DNA of 64,000 bases from Coenobita brevimanus (Eukaryota > Arthropoda > Malacostraca > Decapoda > Coenobitidae), in contig CM064653.1 of NCBI GenBank assembly GCA_032717465.1, forward strand, positions 38,017,055-38,081,054, given 5' to 3'. Shown here one piece after another: positions 33,906-45,000 of this stretch (within the stretch, counting starts at the first letter, position 1; the number at the start of each line of letters is the position of its first letter). The notes beneath the pieces were generated by a model, which did no database searches, was not told where the DNA came from, and was given only the letters and a program-made list of their open reading frames with translations. The translations under genes and the position numbers were made by a program.

Positions 33906-34136
33906 TCAAGAGAAGAGATCATGATGAATGCGACAAAGCACCTGCAGGAGATATCAAAAACCTACTCTGAAAAATGTTTCAGGTAGTGAAAAGAACATTG
34001 GGCTACATGTGTCAAGTCAGAAGGGACCAACTTTGAAGGGGATTAATGTCCTAGCTCAACAGGTTGGCTATTTATTTTTTTTAGCGCCTAAGGTCGGATA
34101 CTTATCGAACAGACCTCGTATAGTACATACATAATA

Positions 34137-34909
34137 CAGACCGGTTTCCCAACACGTGAGGTCTCAATATGCGAAACACTTAATATGCAAACTTGACTCA
34201 GGAAAATACACAGTATGCAAAATGTAATTCTAAACTGCAAATCCATCACATGAATGCGAGGGAAAAACTGTTCCCGCTAAAAATGGTAGAATCCAAAGAC
34301 AACACCAAATGGCTGATTGGTTTCCTGTCCTTTCCCTCCCTCACAAAGTCTCTTAAGTCAAGTTTCTAGACTCTCAGTCTGTCTGCCTGTGCCATGCTCG
34401 CATTTTGTGGTGTTTTTAGCACTATACAAGACCTGCTCTTGTTTACCTGCTACATTATAACCCCACCACTTCATTAAAAGAATAAGAGGATCACTTTGGA
34501 GCTGAAAATGAAGGTTAAAGAGCTGAATAAGCAAGAAAAAAGAAACTCCAACATTAGACATGAATATGACTTGGGTGAATTGACAGTGAGAAACATAATG
34601 AAGAACAAGGAGCAGCTTTTATGAACTGTCAAGGCTTATGGAGGCCAGTAAGTGGACAGGCACAGTAAGGTTGCTAATCCCGCAATTATACAAAAGGAGT
34701 GTTACCTAGCACACTGCATTCACAGTTCTGTTGCCATTCTTTGAACTAAAGTCTTTCTTAAAATGATAGTTATTGATGGGGAGTTGCTGTAAATGACAAA
34801 TATATGATGAAGTGTCGACCATATACATTTACTTCCTATGATTCAATGGTTTCTAATATGCAAAATTACCAACGTCGACCATATTCTCACATACTGGGAG
34901 ACTCCACTG
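34137..34909 (+). mobile_element. Short Tigger-like element with helix-turn-helix remnant
   Basis: TA-flanked (34135-34136, 34910-34911). The left end is CAGACCGGTTTCCCAACACG; the right end in reverse complement is CAGTGGAGTCTCCCAGTATG. Inverted similarity extends inward to an AATATGCAAA block on each side. The plus strand at 34495-34640 encodes SLELKMKVKELNKQEKRN and YDLGELTVRNIMKNKEQLL, the Pipsqueak-type helix-turn-helix of Tigger transposases, then a stop. The DDE core is missing, so it is a non-autonomous deletion derivative. Confidence 0.65.
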
Positions 34910-34974
34910 TAATATCCAGTATGAAAGTAACATATAAATATGGTCTGAGTATCCAACCTTCAGCTGGTATTTAA

Positions 34975-35644
34975 CCCGTACCATCCCAGGCAATTCAGCA
35001 ATTTTATACCCACCCAATCCCAGATCAAAAACAGAAAAAAACTTTATTGCATAAAACAACCCAAAAGAACATATAAATCATGGAAAAGCGAAAAAAAGTA
35101 CTACTTATAAGAGAAATAAGAGCAGGATGGCCGTCTGTTGTGTTTTTAGCCAGTTTTCCAAGACATGAGCAACGTTTTCACACCCAACTGGGCGGGATGA
35201 GAGAGAACGGGGGAGGAGAATGGGGGATTCCCTGTTCTCAGTATCCTTCTCCACTGGCTCATATTCCTCCCCAGAAGTCATCCAGGTCTTCCTCTTCTGA
35301 AGAATCACTAAATGAAGGGACAGAAGGATCCATGTGACAATTTCAACAGTCTCCCCCAGCCCAATGAGGCAGAAAAATGGCGTGATTTTCGCGACATTCT
35401 GAAGCTATGACGGACAGTGGGAAACCGATGTTACCCAGCCATGCAGAACCAAACTCAGTACTACAGCTGCTTGGACACAGTGTTGCCAATACATTAAGCT
35501 ACTCTTTAGCAAAAAATGAGCAAGATTGAAGCAATTTGAGATGTGCTACAGTGCTCGAATTTTGCCGTCAGCACCATCACGTCGCTGGGATTAATCGAGA
35601 CGTTTTGTACTGTCGGCACCATGCCGATGGTGGGATTGTAAGAG
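34975..35644 (-). mobile_element. piggyBac-like remnant with TTAA flanks
   Basis: TTAA lies on each side (34971-34974, 35645-35648). The left end starts CCCGTACCATCCCAGGCA; the right end in reverse complement starts CTCTTACAATCCCACCAT. On the minus strand a start near 35335 gives MDPSVPSFSDSSEEEDLDDF, an acidic Ser/Glu/Asp-rich opening like the N-terminus of piggyBac transposases. A stop and frame change follow, then NVAHVLENWLK-type sequence. The DDD core is absent. The short inverted ends match imperfectly. Confidence 0.55.
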
Positions 35645-35679
35645 TTAAAAAAAAAAAAAAACTTACTGAATTCAAACTT

Positions 35680-36270
35680 TAATCCCTTTCAAAGTATACC
35701 CTTTGAAAATTAACACTCTTAGCCCAGTAGTACTTCCATTTTTGAAAACATTCTGTAAAGTCAGTTTTATGAGATCGCCAACAAGATCTTGCCACATTTG
35801 TCTATATCTTATTTGTATTCTCAAATCTCGAGCCCTTCGGCAGCATCTTTAGCTTAGGAAACGAACAAAAGTTGCAGGGAGCCTGCTGGACCTGTGTGAT
35901 CCTGAGTTTGGCCAAAAAAATCCTGGATGAGATGGGATAAGTGGGCTGGAGAAAGGTCATGGTGGAGCTGCCAGTTCTCTGCCTCCCACAACTCTCATCT
36001 CCTGTGACACACTGGATTTCATTGTGATGGAGAACTTCCAGATAGTACTCTTTAATGACTATTTGGCCTTCTGGAGTGTACTCGAAATGAACACCACCTT
36101 TATACAGGTAGTCGAAAGAACACTTTTCTCTCTCCACTGACATTCAACCATTTTTAAAGCAATTGTATCAGTCCTTAATTTGAGTAACACCCACATCTTC
36201 ATTGCCAGAAGCCTACAGAATCTTCCTGATGGTTTTAGATTGTGTGTCATCTAGGTTTTTACAAAATATG
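35680..36270 (-). pseudogene. Mariner transposase pseudogene, second copy
   Basis: Minus-strand frames in order: a degraded N-terminal part near 36230, VHFEYTPEGQIVIKEYYLEV near 36080, then a stretch where the catalytic blocks are scrambled by indels, and CNFCSFPKLKMLPKGSRFEN near 35850. The 3' region at 35680-35820 aligns with the ends of the mariner at 31911-34118. The third catalytic Asp again reads CNF. It is more decayed than the first copy, and the 5' end is missing. Confidence 0.75.
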
Positions 36271-36326
36271 ATGTAATAATGTTTGCTCGATTCACTCAGT
36301 CATCAAAACTATTCTATTTCTATTCT

Positions 36327-37715
36327 ATAGCCCGACGCCCTAATCCCGCAAAGGGTGGCCGCAGACAAAACGCCTCCAAGTCACTCTGTCACCCACTATT
36401 TGACTACCCTCCCCCCAACTCACCCCCCCCTCCCTCATATACCTCTCAACTCCATCCCTCCACCTCATCCTCGGTCTACCCCTCCCTCTCCCTCCCTCCA
36501 CCTCACCTACATACACCCTCTTAGTCAGTCTTTCATTCTCCATTCTCTCCACATGTCCAAACCACCTCAGTGTATTTCTCCTACTCTTCTCAACCACATC
36601 CACATCTACCCCACAACGTTCCTTCACTTCTTCATTCGTCAACCTGTCCCTCCATGTCACTCCACATGCTCCTCTCAAGTAACTCATTTCCACTGCTCTC
36701 ACTCTTGACTTGTTCCCCCCTTGCAAAGTCCACGCCTCGCTTCCATACGTCAGGGTAGGGATCACAATACTATCATGCAGTGACTTCTTAACTTCCATAC
36801 TCACCTCCCTATTTCTCATCACTGCTTTCAGTGTACCAACAACCTTCCTTCCCTGCTGTACCCTTTCATGTACTTCATCCCCCAAAGTTCCATCCTTACT
36901 CATCACACTACCCAAGTACTTGAATGCAATCACATTCTCCATATCCTCACCATCCAACCTCACTGCACATTCTGTGACTTCATTCCTCTCAAACACCATA
37001 ACTTTACTTTTGTTTACATTAACTTTCAGCTTCCTCCTCCTACACACTGTCCCAAATTCATTCACCAAACCTTGCAACTCCCATTCATCTTCACTCAACA
37101 ATACTGTATCATCAGCAAACAGCAACACCGGAAGCTTCCAAATCTCACTCTCATTCATCAGGGCCAGCCCCACATCCACTGCCCTACCTTGCACCTCCTT
37201 TACAACCCCATCCATATATATATATTAAACAGCCATGGAGACATCACACACCCCTGTTTCAGTCCCACATTGAGATCAAAGAACTCACTCAGCTCACCAT
37301 CCACTCGCACCGTAGCCCTAGCTCCCTCGTACATACTCTTTACAGCACTCAACAATTTCCCCTCCACTCCATATATTCTTAATGCCTTCCACATACCTTG
37401 CCTATCTATTCTGTCATAAGCTTTCTCCAAGTCCATGAAGGCAGCATACACTTTCCTTCCCTTCTCTAGATACTTCTCCACTAAACATCTTAGAACAAAT
37501 ATCTGATCTACACATCCTTTTCCCTTCCTAAATCCCCCTTGTTCTTCTCCAACTAGCTCCTCTGTCATATGCCTAACCCTATCAATGAGTATTCTACCAT
37601 ATATTTTACCAGTCACACTAAGAAGGCAAATACCCCTATGGTTACCACATACTTCTCTCTCCCCTTTTCCTTTGTACAGAGGAACAATTATACCATATGA
37701 AAATGTGATGAGCAA
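36327..37715 (-). mobile_element. LINE family A, copy 2, 5'-truncated
   Basis: This covers the second half of ORF2 and the 3' end. The 3' terminus near 36327 follows a short CTAT-rich stretch, as in other copies. The 5' truncation falls in the reverse transcriptase at about 37710 (in sense, GIIVPLYKGKGERE). It is closely similar to copies at 45495-45880 and 62474-63580, so this family moved relatively recently. Confidence 0.85.
36340..37690 (-). pseudogene. LINE A reverse transcriptase, C-terminal part
   Basis: Two minus-strand frames overlap at about 37205. The first has GNHRGICLLSVTGKIYGRIL, GCVDQIFVLRCLVEKYLEKG, AFMDLEKAYDRIDRQGMWKA and NVGLKQGCVMSPWLFNIYI. The second has LLFADDTVLLSEDEWELQGL, NKSKVMVFERNE, FKYLGSVMSKDGTL, LTYGSEAWTL, TLRWFGHVERMENERLTKRV and a Gly/Arg-rich GRGRGRPRMRWRD segment. 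It ends VTWRRFVCGHPLRD. The frame break sits in a short TA run near 37215, where the copy appears to have expanded. Apart from that and the truncation, the FADD active site and C-terminal domain are intact. Confidence 0.87.
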
Positions 37716-37983
37716 AAAGAACTTGTCCTCAGACACCCACTACACAGCAGCAACTGGGTTGCGTAGCATCACTGAACGTAATTATCTGAGCATGTGCACA
37801 ATGATTCAAAGTTATGCTCCACTGAGTTACATTCCCTTGCTCCTATTGGTTTACAAGGAAAAACAATACGGTTGGATACTTTTCTATAAGACCTTGTACA
37901 GTTCACAAATGAGGATACAGAACACCCAATTACAGCATTTATTAGGCAAGCAACTGAATGTGCTGCAGTTGCATGGAACCCTC

Positions 37984-38032
<49 letters not shown>

Positions 38033-38390
38033 CAGTGTGCAGCCACATCACTGGGTACCTAGCCTAGTGAATTAAGTTATGAAGACAAGATGAAAAACTA
38101 TATTTAGCTACACCGGAATAAAGAAGAAAAAAAGAACACCTGTATATGACATAGATGTACAGGTGTGTAACAAGAAGGGCAAAACTGACAAGTCAAACTA
38201 CAGACTACCAGTAAACAGGTCAAGAGGACACTGTCAGAAATTACATAAGGTAAGAGGTGATAACAGATATAATAGAATACAATTTTCCAGTAACTCCTGC
38301 AAAACACTCTGCAATTAATTTGCTTATAAATCATCCTGTTTTTTAGTTCATTTGCAAAAACACAAGGCATCTGAAATGGGACAAACTTAC
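37716..38390. other. Intron sequence with a long A-run
   Basis: No coding or repeat feature is recognised apart from 42 consecutive A at 37988-38029. It leads up to the donor site of the exon at 38391-38550 (GTAAGT on the minus strand). Confidence 0.6.
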
Positions 38391-38550
38391 TTCTATATCA
38401 GCCAGCCTGTTTTTGAGCTGTTCATCTGCATCTACACTGAGGGACTTGAAGGCATCCAGAATGGGTCGGTAGCCAGTGCAGCGACATATATTCCCATCAA
38501 GAGACTTCTCCACTTTTGCTGAGGTCAGTGGCTTTCCTGACTGCATCTGA
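38391..38550 (-). CDS. Xanthine dehydrogenase/aldehyde oxidase family, exon 3 of those visible
   Basis: A 160-bp exon. The acceptor is CATTTTCAG before TCAGATGC and the donor is GAA followed by GTAAGT, on the minus strand. It enters in phase 2 (completing a Gly codon begun in the exon at 43543-43703) and leaves in phase 0. The reading is [37 protein letters not shown], ending [15 protein letters not shown] is the second half of the alpha-helical [2Fe-2S] domain, and its two Cys bind the cluster together with the CGFC pair in the previous exon. This domain passes electrons from the molybdenum site towards FAD. The family includes xanthine dehydrogenase and aldehyde oxidase, which cannot be told apart from this part alone. 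Confidence 0.93.
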
Positions 38551-38809
38551 CTGAAAATGCATGAAGTTATTTCACAGTTTTAGTCTAAGGATGCAACCAA
38601 CAAGTACATGGTCTAACTACACTACTGCATGCTGGTATACTGTTTAGTTCTAGTATCTGGAGTACAGGTTTATGTATCTGAAACAAACATTACAAGTTCA
38701 CAGCTAAGTATCCATACATACCACATTCTGAAAGACTGTTTTCTGTCGCTATGATGTAATACAAATTACTGCATTTAGAAGCAAAACAAATGAGAATCAC
38801 AACAATTTA
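38551..38809. other. Intron sequence, no feature
   Basis: Ordinary AT-rich intron between the acceptor of the preceding exon and the first repeat unit of the array at 38810. Confidence 0.6.
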
Positions 38810-41800
38810 CAGTAATCCCTCATTTATCTGGATGTGCAGTATCCGGACCTGTTCATTATCCGGATACTGGACCTTGGATCTATTAAACCATTATCTGAAC
38901 TTACTCGTCATTATTCAAATATAAATGTCTCCAAGAACTTCGGCCAGCCAGCTGGCATGTTCAAACAATCGGTATCATGGCTGCTGGGCTCTAGCTGTGC
39001 ATGGAAAATAAACTGCAACCCACAACCTGAGCTAAAATGTCTGTCTGCCCCCGCACAGAATGGTCAAAGTCACAAGCTGGCTCGATCACACCCTACTAAC
39101 TTCCAGCACCCGATCAATATTGACCATAACCCACAAGTGGTGTCAAAACGCCAGTACGCATCCCCAATGAATGTTCAAAGTCGCGTGGCCACTGGGATTG
39201 GTCTTTCCCAACTGCCACTGCACGTGTAACACAGACTGCAAGCCACAAGTCAGGTGAAAGCACCTGTCCTCCTCATGACAGAATGGTAAAAATACTGCTC
39301 ACAACCTTGCTTCTCCCACTCTCCCATCCCTCCTCCATACCCTCCCATGCTCCCCACCTTCCTAGACCTGCCTCCCAGCTCCCCCCTCACTCCCTCCCTT
39401 CCTTCATGCTGAATGCACTGACCCATGAGTTTTTAAATTTTTTGGCAACGTACTGTAATCTCTCATTTATCCTGATGTGCAGTATCCGGACCTGTTCATT
39501 ATCCGGATACTGGACCTTGGCTCTATTAAACAATCATTCAAAATTACTTGTCATTATCTGGGTGTAAAAGTCCCCGAGAACTCCGACCAGCCGGCTGACA
39601 TGTTCAAACATTCAATATTGTGGCCGCTAGGCTCGAACCGTGAACAGGAAATAGGCCGTAACCCACAACCAGAGATAAAATGTCCGTCTGCCTCTGTAAT
39701 GAATGGTCTAAGTCACACTCTGGTCTGATCACTCTTAATGAACCTCCAGCACCTGAGCAATACGACTGTAACCCACAAGTGGTGTCAAAATATCCGTATG
39801 CATCCCACTGAATGTCCAAAGTTGCGTTGCCACTGGGATAAGTTTTTCCCAACTGCCACCAAGCATTGAACACAGAGCACAAGCCACAGGTACATGTTCA
39901 GTGACAGTGGTTGTCCGCCTCTCTACCGAACGTCCAAAGTCAACCGGTGACTTGGAGTTTAGTTTCCGAATGGCCACCACGCGTCTAACAGACCACAAGC
40001 CACATGTAAATGTACAGTAAAAGCGCCCGTCCGCTTCATGACAGAAGGGTGAAAATCCTTTCCACAGCCTTGCTTCTCCCCCCTTCCCATCCCTCTTCCA
40101 TACCCTCCCAGCTCCCTCTTCACTCCCTCAGTCCCTCCCCTCCTTCACACTGATAGCACTGACTAGTGTTTTTTTTTTTTTTTTTTTTTTTTGCGATTTA
40201 TTCGAATACGGTTGGTTGTATAAAAATTCCATGAAATCCACGAGAAAACTCATGAAATTCTGCATCTAGCCATTTGCTTAACTGTTAGAAGGTGCTGGCA
40301 AAACTTTGCACCAGGACAGTCGGAAGTTATATGAAGGCAAGTTGTACTCTTGAACAAAATTTATTCTCACTGGATTTCTGTACTTTTACATATCAGTTTT
40401 CTGTGTTTTTATCAGCTTAGAGTATAAACATCAGCAAAGATGATGGCATACCATTTATACCAATTTAACCAATTTTTGGTGGCATATTTAGCTGAGGAAT
40501 TTTTTCGTGGCCTGGAAGCAGTTATCACTGGTGTCATATAACTGATTTTCCAACCGTCTTGAATTATTTTTTTGGATGTTTGTTGTTTATGCATTGCTTC
40601 CTTGGTATTTAGCATTAATATGGATAATCCTATGTGTATTTTGATGTCTAAAATGGCAGACTGACCTGAAAACAGTGCCAAAATTAGGAGTACTGTACAT
40701 ACAGTAGTGTATAGGTAGGGTGTTTTTTTGGTTTTCAGTGTTTTTTTATCATGGTTTTCTTTTTACTTTTGATATTCCTAAGTGTGTTCTGATGTCTCAA
40801 TATGGCCGACTGACCCAAGAACAGTGCCAAAATCTGGAGGGGAAATGTACATACAGTTGTGTAAAGGTAGGGTGTTTTTTGGTTTTCAATGTTTTTCTAT
40901 CATGATTTTCTTGATGTTTACCATTATTTTGGCTATTCCTATGTGTGCTCTGATGTCTAAATATGACATACTGACCTGAACACTGCCAAAATTAGGAGGG
41001 GTACTGTACATACAGTACAGTAGTGCATAGGTAGGATGTTTTGTTTTCAATGTTTTTTTTGCATGGTTTTCTTGGTGTTTAGCATTATTTTGGATACTGA
41101 GTATTTTGATGTCTAAATATGCCTGAATAAGCAGAAAACATTGCCAAAGTAAGCAGAGGTACTGTACAAACAAGTTAGGTATAGGCTGGAGGTTGGGTAT
41201 AGGTAGGGTCTGGGTATACTAGGGAGATATTGTTCATTACCAGACACTGCCACTACCCAGACATGCATTTGGCTCTATTATGTCGGAGAATGGGGGATTA
41301 CCGTATCTGGATAATATTGGTGGTATCAAAATTCTGAAAACACTATGAAAAAGCTCATGAAATTCTGCATCTAGACGTGTGCTTAGCTCTTGCAAGGTGC
41401 GAGCAAAATATTACACTAGGATGGTGGGAAGTTATATGATGGTAAGTTTTATTCTTGAACAACATTTATTCTTACTGCAGTTTGTTATTTTACCCATCAG
41501 TTTTCTGTGTTTTTATTAGCTCATAGTATAAACACCAGTGAAGATGATGGTATATCATTTATACCAATATAACCAATTTCCGGTGGCATACCTGGCAGTG
41601 GAATTATTTTGTATGTGCCCCGGGAGAAGCTATCACTCATGTTCCAGAAAGATAACTAATTTTCCAACCATCTTCAGACTTTTATGGATTTCTGTTGTTT
41701 ATGCATTGTTTGCTTGGTGTTCAGCATTAATCTGAATATTCCGATATGTGTTCTGATGTCTCAATATGGCAAAATGACTGGAAAACAATGCCAAAATTTG

Positions 41801-41837
41801 GAGGGGCACTGTACATATAGGTACTTTATATATATGT

Positions 41838-42058
41838 GGAGAGGATGGAGGGTGAAAGACTGACAAAGAGAGTGTATGTGAGTGAGGTGGAGGGGGGAAG
41901 AGGGAGGGGGAGGCCGAGGATGAGATGGAGGGATGCGGTGGAGAGGTATATGAGAGAGGGGGGTGTGAGTTGGAAGCAGGGCAGTGAAATGGCGGGGGAC
42001 AGGGCGACTTGGAGGCGATTTGTTTGTGGCCACCCCAAATGGGATTGAGGCGTCTGGC
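41838..42058 (+). mobile_element. LINE family A, 3' fragment
   Basis: The plus-strand frame gives ERMEGERLTKRVYVSEVEGG, the Gly/Arg-rich segment, and VTWRRF-like RATWRRFVCGHPKWD before a stop. The 3' end GTGGCCACCCCAAATGGGATTGAGGCGTCTGGC is followed by a (TA)n tail. It is severely 5'-truncated and lies within the tandem array. Confidence 0.85.
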
Positions 42059-42204
42059 AATATATATATATATATATATTTTGCATGGTCTTCTTGGTGT
42101 CTAGCATTACTTTGGATAATCCTATACATGTTCTGATGTCTCAATATGGCAGAATGACTGGAAAACAATGCCAAAATTTGGAGGGGTACTGTACATATAG
42201 GTAC

Positions 42205-42254
<50 letters not shown>

Positions 42255-42257
<3 letters not shown>

Positions 42258-43096
42258 TAGAACCTCTCTCATTCGGACTATATGGGGGGAAGGGTTGTCC
42301 AAATTAGCAGATTGTCCGGACCATCAGGGTAATCTCCAGTTCATACCAAAAACTATCTACATATGGTATGTTTGTTAATTATTAACATATGTGGCAAATG
42401 TAATCCCTATGTAACTGCAAAAGATGAAAGGATACTAAAATAACCAAACTAATCATGTATAATAGTTTTGTATTGCATAATTTACAGGTAAGGCCATGAC
42501 AAGAAACTAGCCTACATTTTAAATTGTAGTAAGTGACTAAGGCCTGTGTAGGCAAAAAAATTAATTAATTAATTAATTGTAATATTTGGAATAAAAATAA
42601 AACTTATGTAGGCAAAAAATACATTGTCATATTTGGCATATTGATAACGCCCATATGGGCAAGAAGCTAATGTTTGATGTACAAGTAAAGCACATTTAAG
42701 TACAAAAAATAACCTACAGTCATAACTAAACACTGCAGAATATTCTGACCCATTTTTGTGTAAGCAAACTCCTCCTTTTAACACCTTTATTCATTCCAGA
42801 AGCTACACTTGCAATAAGAGGCATGGTAAGGAGGATTAACTTTTGAAATACAGCGTAAAAATATAAATGGTTGGTGAACTAGTTGATGGAATGAATGCTA
42901 GCGTGTGTTTAAACAGGCGCCCATGTTGCGACCTAGCGTGATCCGAGACTAAACGAATGACGATCGCTTTCCGTGCCAATACTGAAAATGACTTAAGAAT
43001 TACTTTCAACATATTTTTGGAGCTTATTATTTTTAAATTTTGCCCGAATTAACAGAAATCCGGATTAAAGGGGTCTGGACCAAAGAGGTTCTACTG
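42255..43096. mobile_element. Tigger-type MITE in the tandem array
   Basis: The ends are CAGTAGAACCTCTCTCATTC on the left and, in reverse complement, CAGTAGAACCTCTTTGGTCC on the right. TA-flanked (42253-42254, 43097-43098) and inserted in a TA microsatellite. 842 bp with no transposase seen. An ATTA run lies near 42560. The ends start like human-type Tigger repeats. Confidence 0.8.
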
Positions 43097-43542
43097 TATA
43101 TATATATATTTTGCATGGTCTTCTTGGTGTTTAGCATTACTTTGGATATTTCTGTATGTGTTTTGATGTCTAAATATGCCGGAATGACCAGAAAACACTG
43201 ACAGACTTAGGAAGGGTACTGTTCATATAGATTTTATTTTTCATTTTTTTTTTTTCTTCATGGTTTTCTTGGTGTTCTGCATTAATTTCCATATTCCTAT
43301 GTGTGTTTTAATGTCTACATATGCCAAAATGACCAGAGAACACTACCAGAATAAGCAGAGGTACTGTACGATTAGGTTAGGTACAGGTAGGAGGTTGGGT
43401 ATAGGTAGGGTATGGGTATTGCGGGGGGTTATTGTACATTATCCGGACATTTTCACTACCCTGACATGCCTTTTGCTCTATTATGTCAGATAATCAAGAG
43501 GTTTCTGTACTGTAAATACAGTATTTTTGTCACTTTACTTAC

Positions 43543-43703
43543 CCATACATTGTCATAATCATGCCTGGTGAGCAGAAACCACACTGGGTTCCATAAAATC
43601 CATGCAATGCTTTCTGCAGTGGGTGGTACCTGTTGTAGCGGTTGCCAAGCTGCTCGATGGTCTCTATACGCCATCCTGCACATGCATACAGTAGAGCCTG
43701 GCA
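43543..43703 (-). CDS. Xanthine dehydrogenase/aldehyde oxidase family, exon 2 of those visible
   Basis: A 161-bp exon. The acceptor is a pyrimidine-rich tract ending TTGTAACAG before TGCCAGGC, and the donor is GG followed by GTAAGT, on the minus strand. It enters in phase 0 and leaves in phase 2. The reading is CQALLYACAGWRIETIEQLG, NRYNRYHPLQKALHGFYGT, QCGFCSPGMIMTMYG. The first Cys is the fourth ligand of the plant ferredoxin-type [2Fe-2S] cluster. GTQCGFCSPG supplies the first two Cys of the second cluster. The spacing follows xanthine dehydrogenases and aldehyde oxidases throughout, with no stop or frameshift. Confidence 0.95.
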
Positions 43704-43849
43704 CTGTTACAACCATGAAAAAAAGACAAAACAATACTGTAATGTTACACAGTTAATATTGATAATTTGGTAAATATTAACTAAAAGTAGCTCTGTACAA
43801 CTGCTGTTATGGAACTATGAATGAGATTGGTGATGTATGGTAAAGACTG

Positions 43850-44050
43850 GAGTGCTTTCCGCTATTCATGTTAATAGTGACCAGGATATTTGCAGACTGG
43901 TTCAGAGTTTTGTGAATGTTTGTATACGGCATAGTCTGAATGTTAACGATGGGTACTAAAACTGAGGGTAACACACACAGTGATGTGCTAGTGAAACTGC
44001 TGAAAAGGTTTAGGTACTCTATCCCAGTGCTGTAACAGAAAAGTTAACGG

Positions 44051-44081
<31 letters not shown>

Positions 44082-44335
44082 CACAGAAAAGAGTGACTGA
44101 AGATGGAAAGGTAACTAGTGTTATGAAAGTCTGGATACAAAACAGAGGACTGAACATTGAGATTACAAAAAGACTGCATGAAGTTGTGTTAGTGCTTATA
44201 TACAGGTGTGAAATTTTGGTACAGCATGAGTTTGATGTCAGATACAGGAGCAGCGGAAATAGGACTGATAAGGAATATGTACAGGTTGTGAAGACTGGAT
44301 CAGATATGAAATATATGCAGGATTCACCCTAGGAT
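43850..44335 (+). mobile_element. Probable LINE C-terminal fragment of another family
   Basis: After a 30-base A run (44051-44080), the plus-strand frame 44093-44332 has VWIQNRGLNIEITKRLHEVV followed by LIYRCEILVQHEFDVRY. This resembles the region after the reverse transcriptase in many arthropod LINEs (expected TLLYGCEAW). Upstream, RLVQSFVNVCIRHSLNVND near 43900 may belong to the same relic. It is too decayed to assign. 44336-44649 holds nothing I recognise. Confidence 0.45.
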
Positions 44336-44649
44336 TGAAAGAAATGGGGTACTGGTACTCATTGGGTCATGAAAACTTTGAGTCCTACTTCATAAGGGGG
44401 CATAGAGAAAATGATGCAGCAACAAAATCCTATCTGCATGTCATGCTGCACTAATAGAAGCACCTTAGGTGCAAAGTCTACTTTAGGGGGGAAGCAGGGG
44501 CATGTCCCTCTGAAAATTTTTGCCTAAATTGATGCATTTTGATGCAATTTTGAGTGCTACAACTGAGATCTTTGTCATATAATTTTCTTGATTTTTCTAC
44601 CAGGTACCTAAGAACTTTATTAGAATAAGCCTATCTAACTATCTATCTA

Positions 44650-45000
44650 TAGCCAGACGCCATACTCCTGTAAGGGGTGACCACAAACAAATCGCCTCCA
44701 TGTTGCCATGTCCCCTGCCATTTCAATGTCCTCTGCCCAACTTAGACCCCCCCCCCCCTCTCTTATACTGTATACCTTTCCACTCCATCTCATCCTTAGT
44801 TTCCCCCCCTCCACCTCACATTCACTCTCCTCATTAGTTTCTCACTCTCCATCCTCTCCACATACCAAAACCACCTCAGTGTATTTCTCTTTCTGCTATC
44901 TATCATATCCATATCCACACCACAATGCTCCTTCACTTCCTCACTTGTCAGTCCATTTCTCCATGTACCTCCACCTACTCCTCTCAAATAACTCAGTTGT
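44650..45000 (-). mobile_element. LINE family A, 3' fragment, diverged
   Basis: The minus-strand frame near 44987 gives MRGVGGGTWRNGLTSEEVKE, HCGVDMDMIDSRKRNTLRWF and VERMESEKLM. The 3' end is at about 44653, next to a CTAT repeat. It is more diverged than the copies at 36327 and 62474. Confidence 0.75.

Larger units (their letters stand above)
31911..34118 (-). mobile_element. Chimeric mariner element with two 3'-type ends
   Basis: Flanked by TA (31909-31910, 34119-34120). The left 225 bp (31911-32136) is a mariner 3' end including the transposase C-terminus (in sense EEIMTNATKHLQEI, then the terminal repeat). The right 210 bp (33905-34118) is an inverted copy of the same 3' end, not a 5' end. 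Both ends begin AGGTCTGTTC and both retain the ATCATGA and CCTGCAGGTG blocks. Between them lie the central part of the transposase (33390-33905, minus) and an unrelated insertion (32138-33389). Confidence 0.7.
38810..43507. repeat. Tandem array bounded by Tigger-like ends, within an intron
   Basis: The left end CAGTAATCCCTCATTTATCT and the right end, in reverse complement CAGAAACCTCTTGATTATCT, resemble Tigger terminal repeats and are TA-flanked (38808-38809, 43508-43509). Inside, a unit of about 640 bp (GATGTGCAGTATCCGGACCT) occurs twice in tandem from 38815 and 39456. Then about eight copies of a roughly 150-bp unit follow (CATGGTTTTCTTGGTGTT, TGATGTCTCAATATGGC, GGGGTACTGTACATA), at about 40600, 40740, 40890, 41050, 41700, 42080, 43110 and 43255. 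A third internal repeat (TTTTCTGTGTTTTTATTAGC) occurs near 40400 and 41500. A partial end-like sequence lies near 41240-41310. A LINE A fragment and another MITE are inserted. Confidence 0.7.

Noticed and set aside
35080..35337. Host exon encoding an acidic protein
   Set aside because: TTAA borders and piggyBac-like ends enclose it and the frame stops quickly. A transposase remnant explains it better.
37988..38029. Poly(A) tail of a processed pseudogene
   Set aside because: No coding or cDNA-like sequence precedes the 42-base A run and no target duplication is visible. The same applies to the A runs at 44051 and 59574.
38815..40100. CRISPR-like array or LTR pair
   Set aside because: Units are long, directly adjacent and end in Tigger-like sequence in a eukaryotic intron. 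There are no regular spacers and no primer-binding site or polypurine tract.
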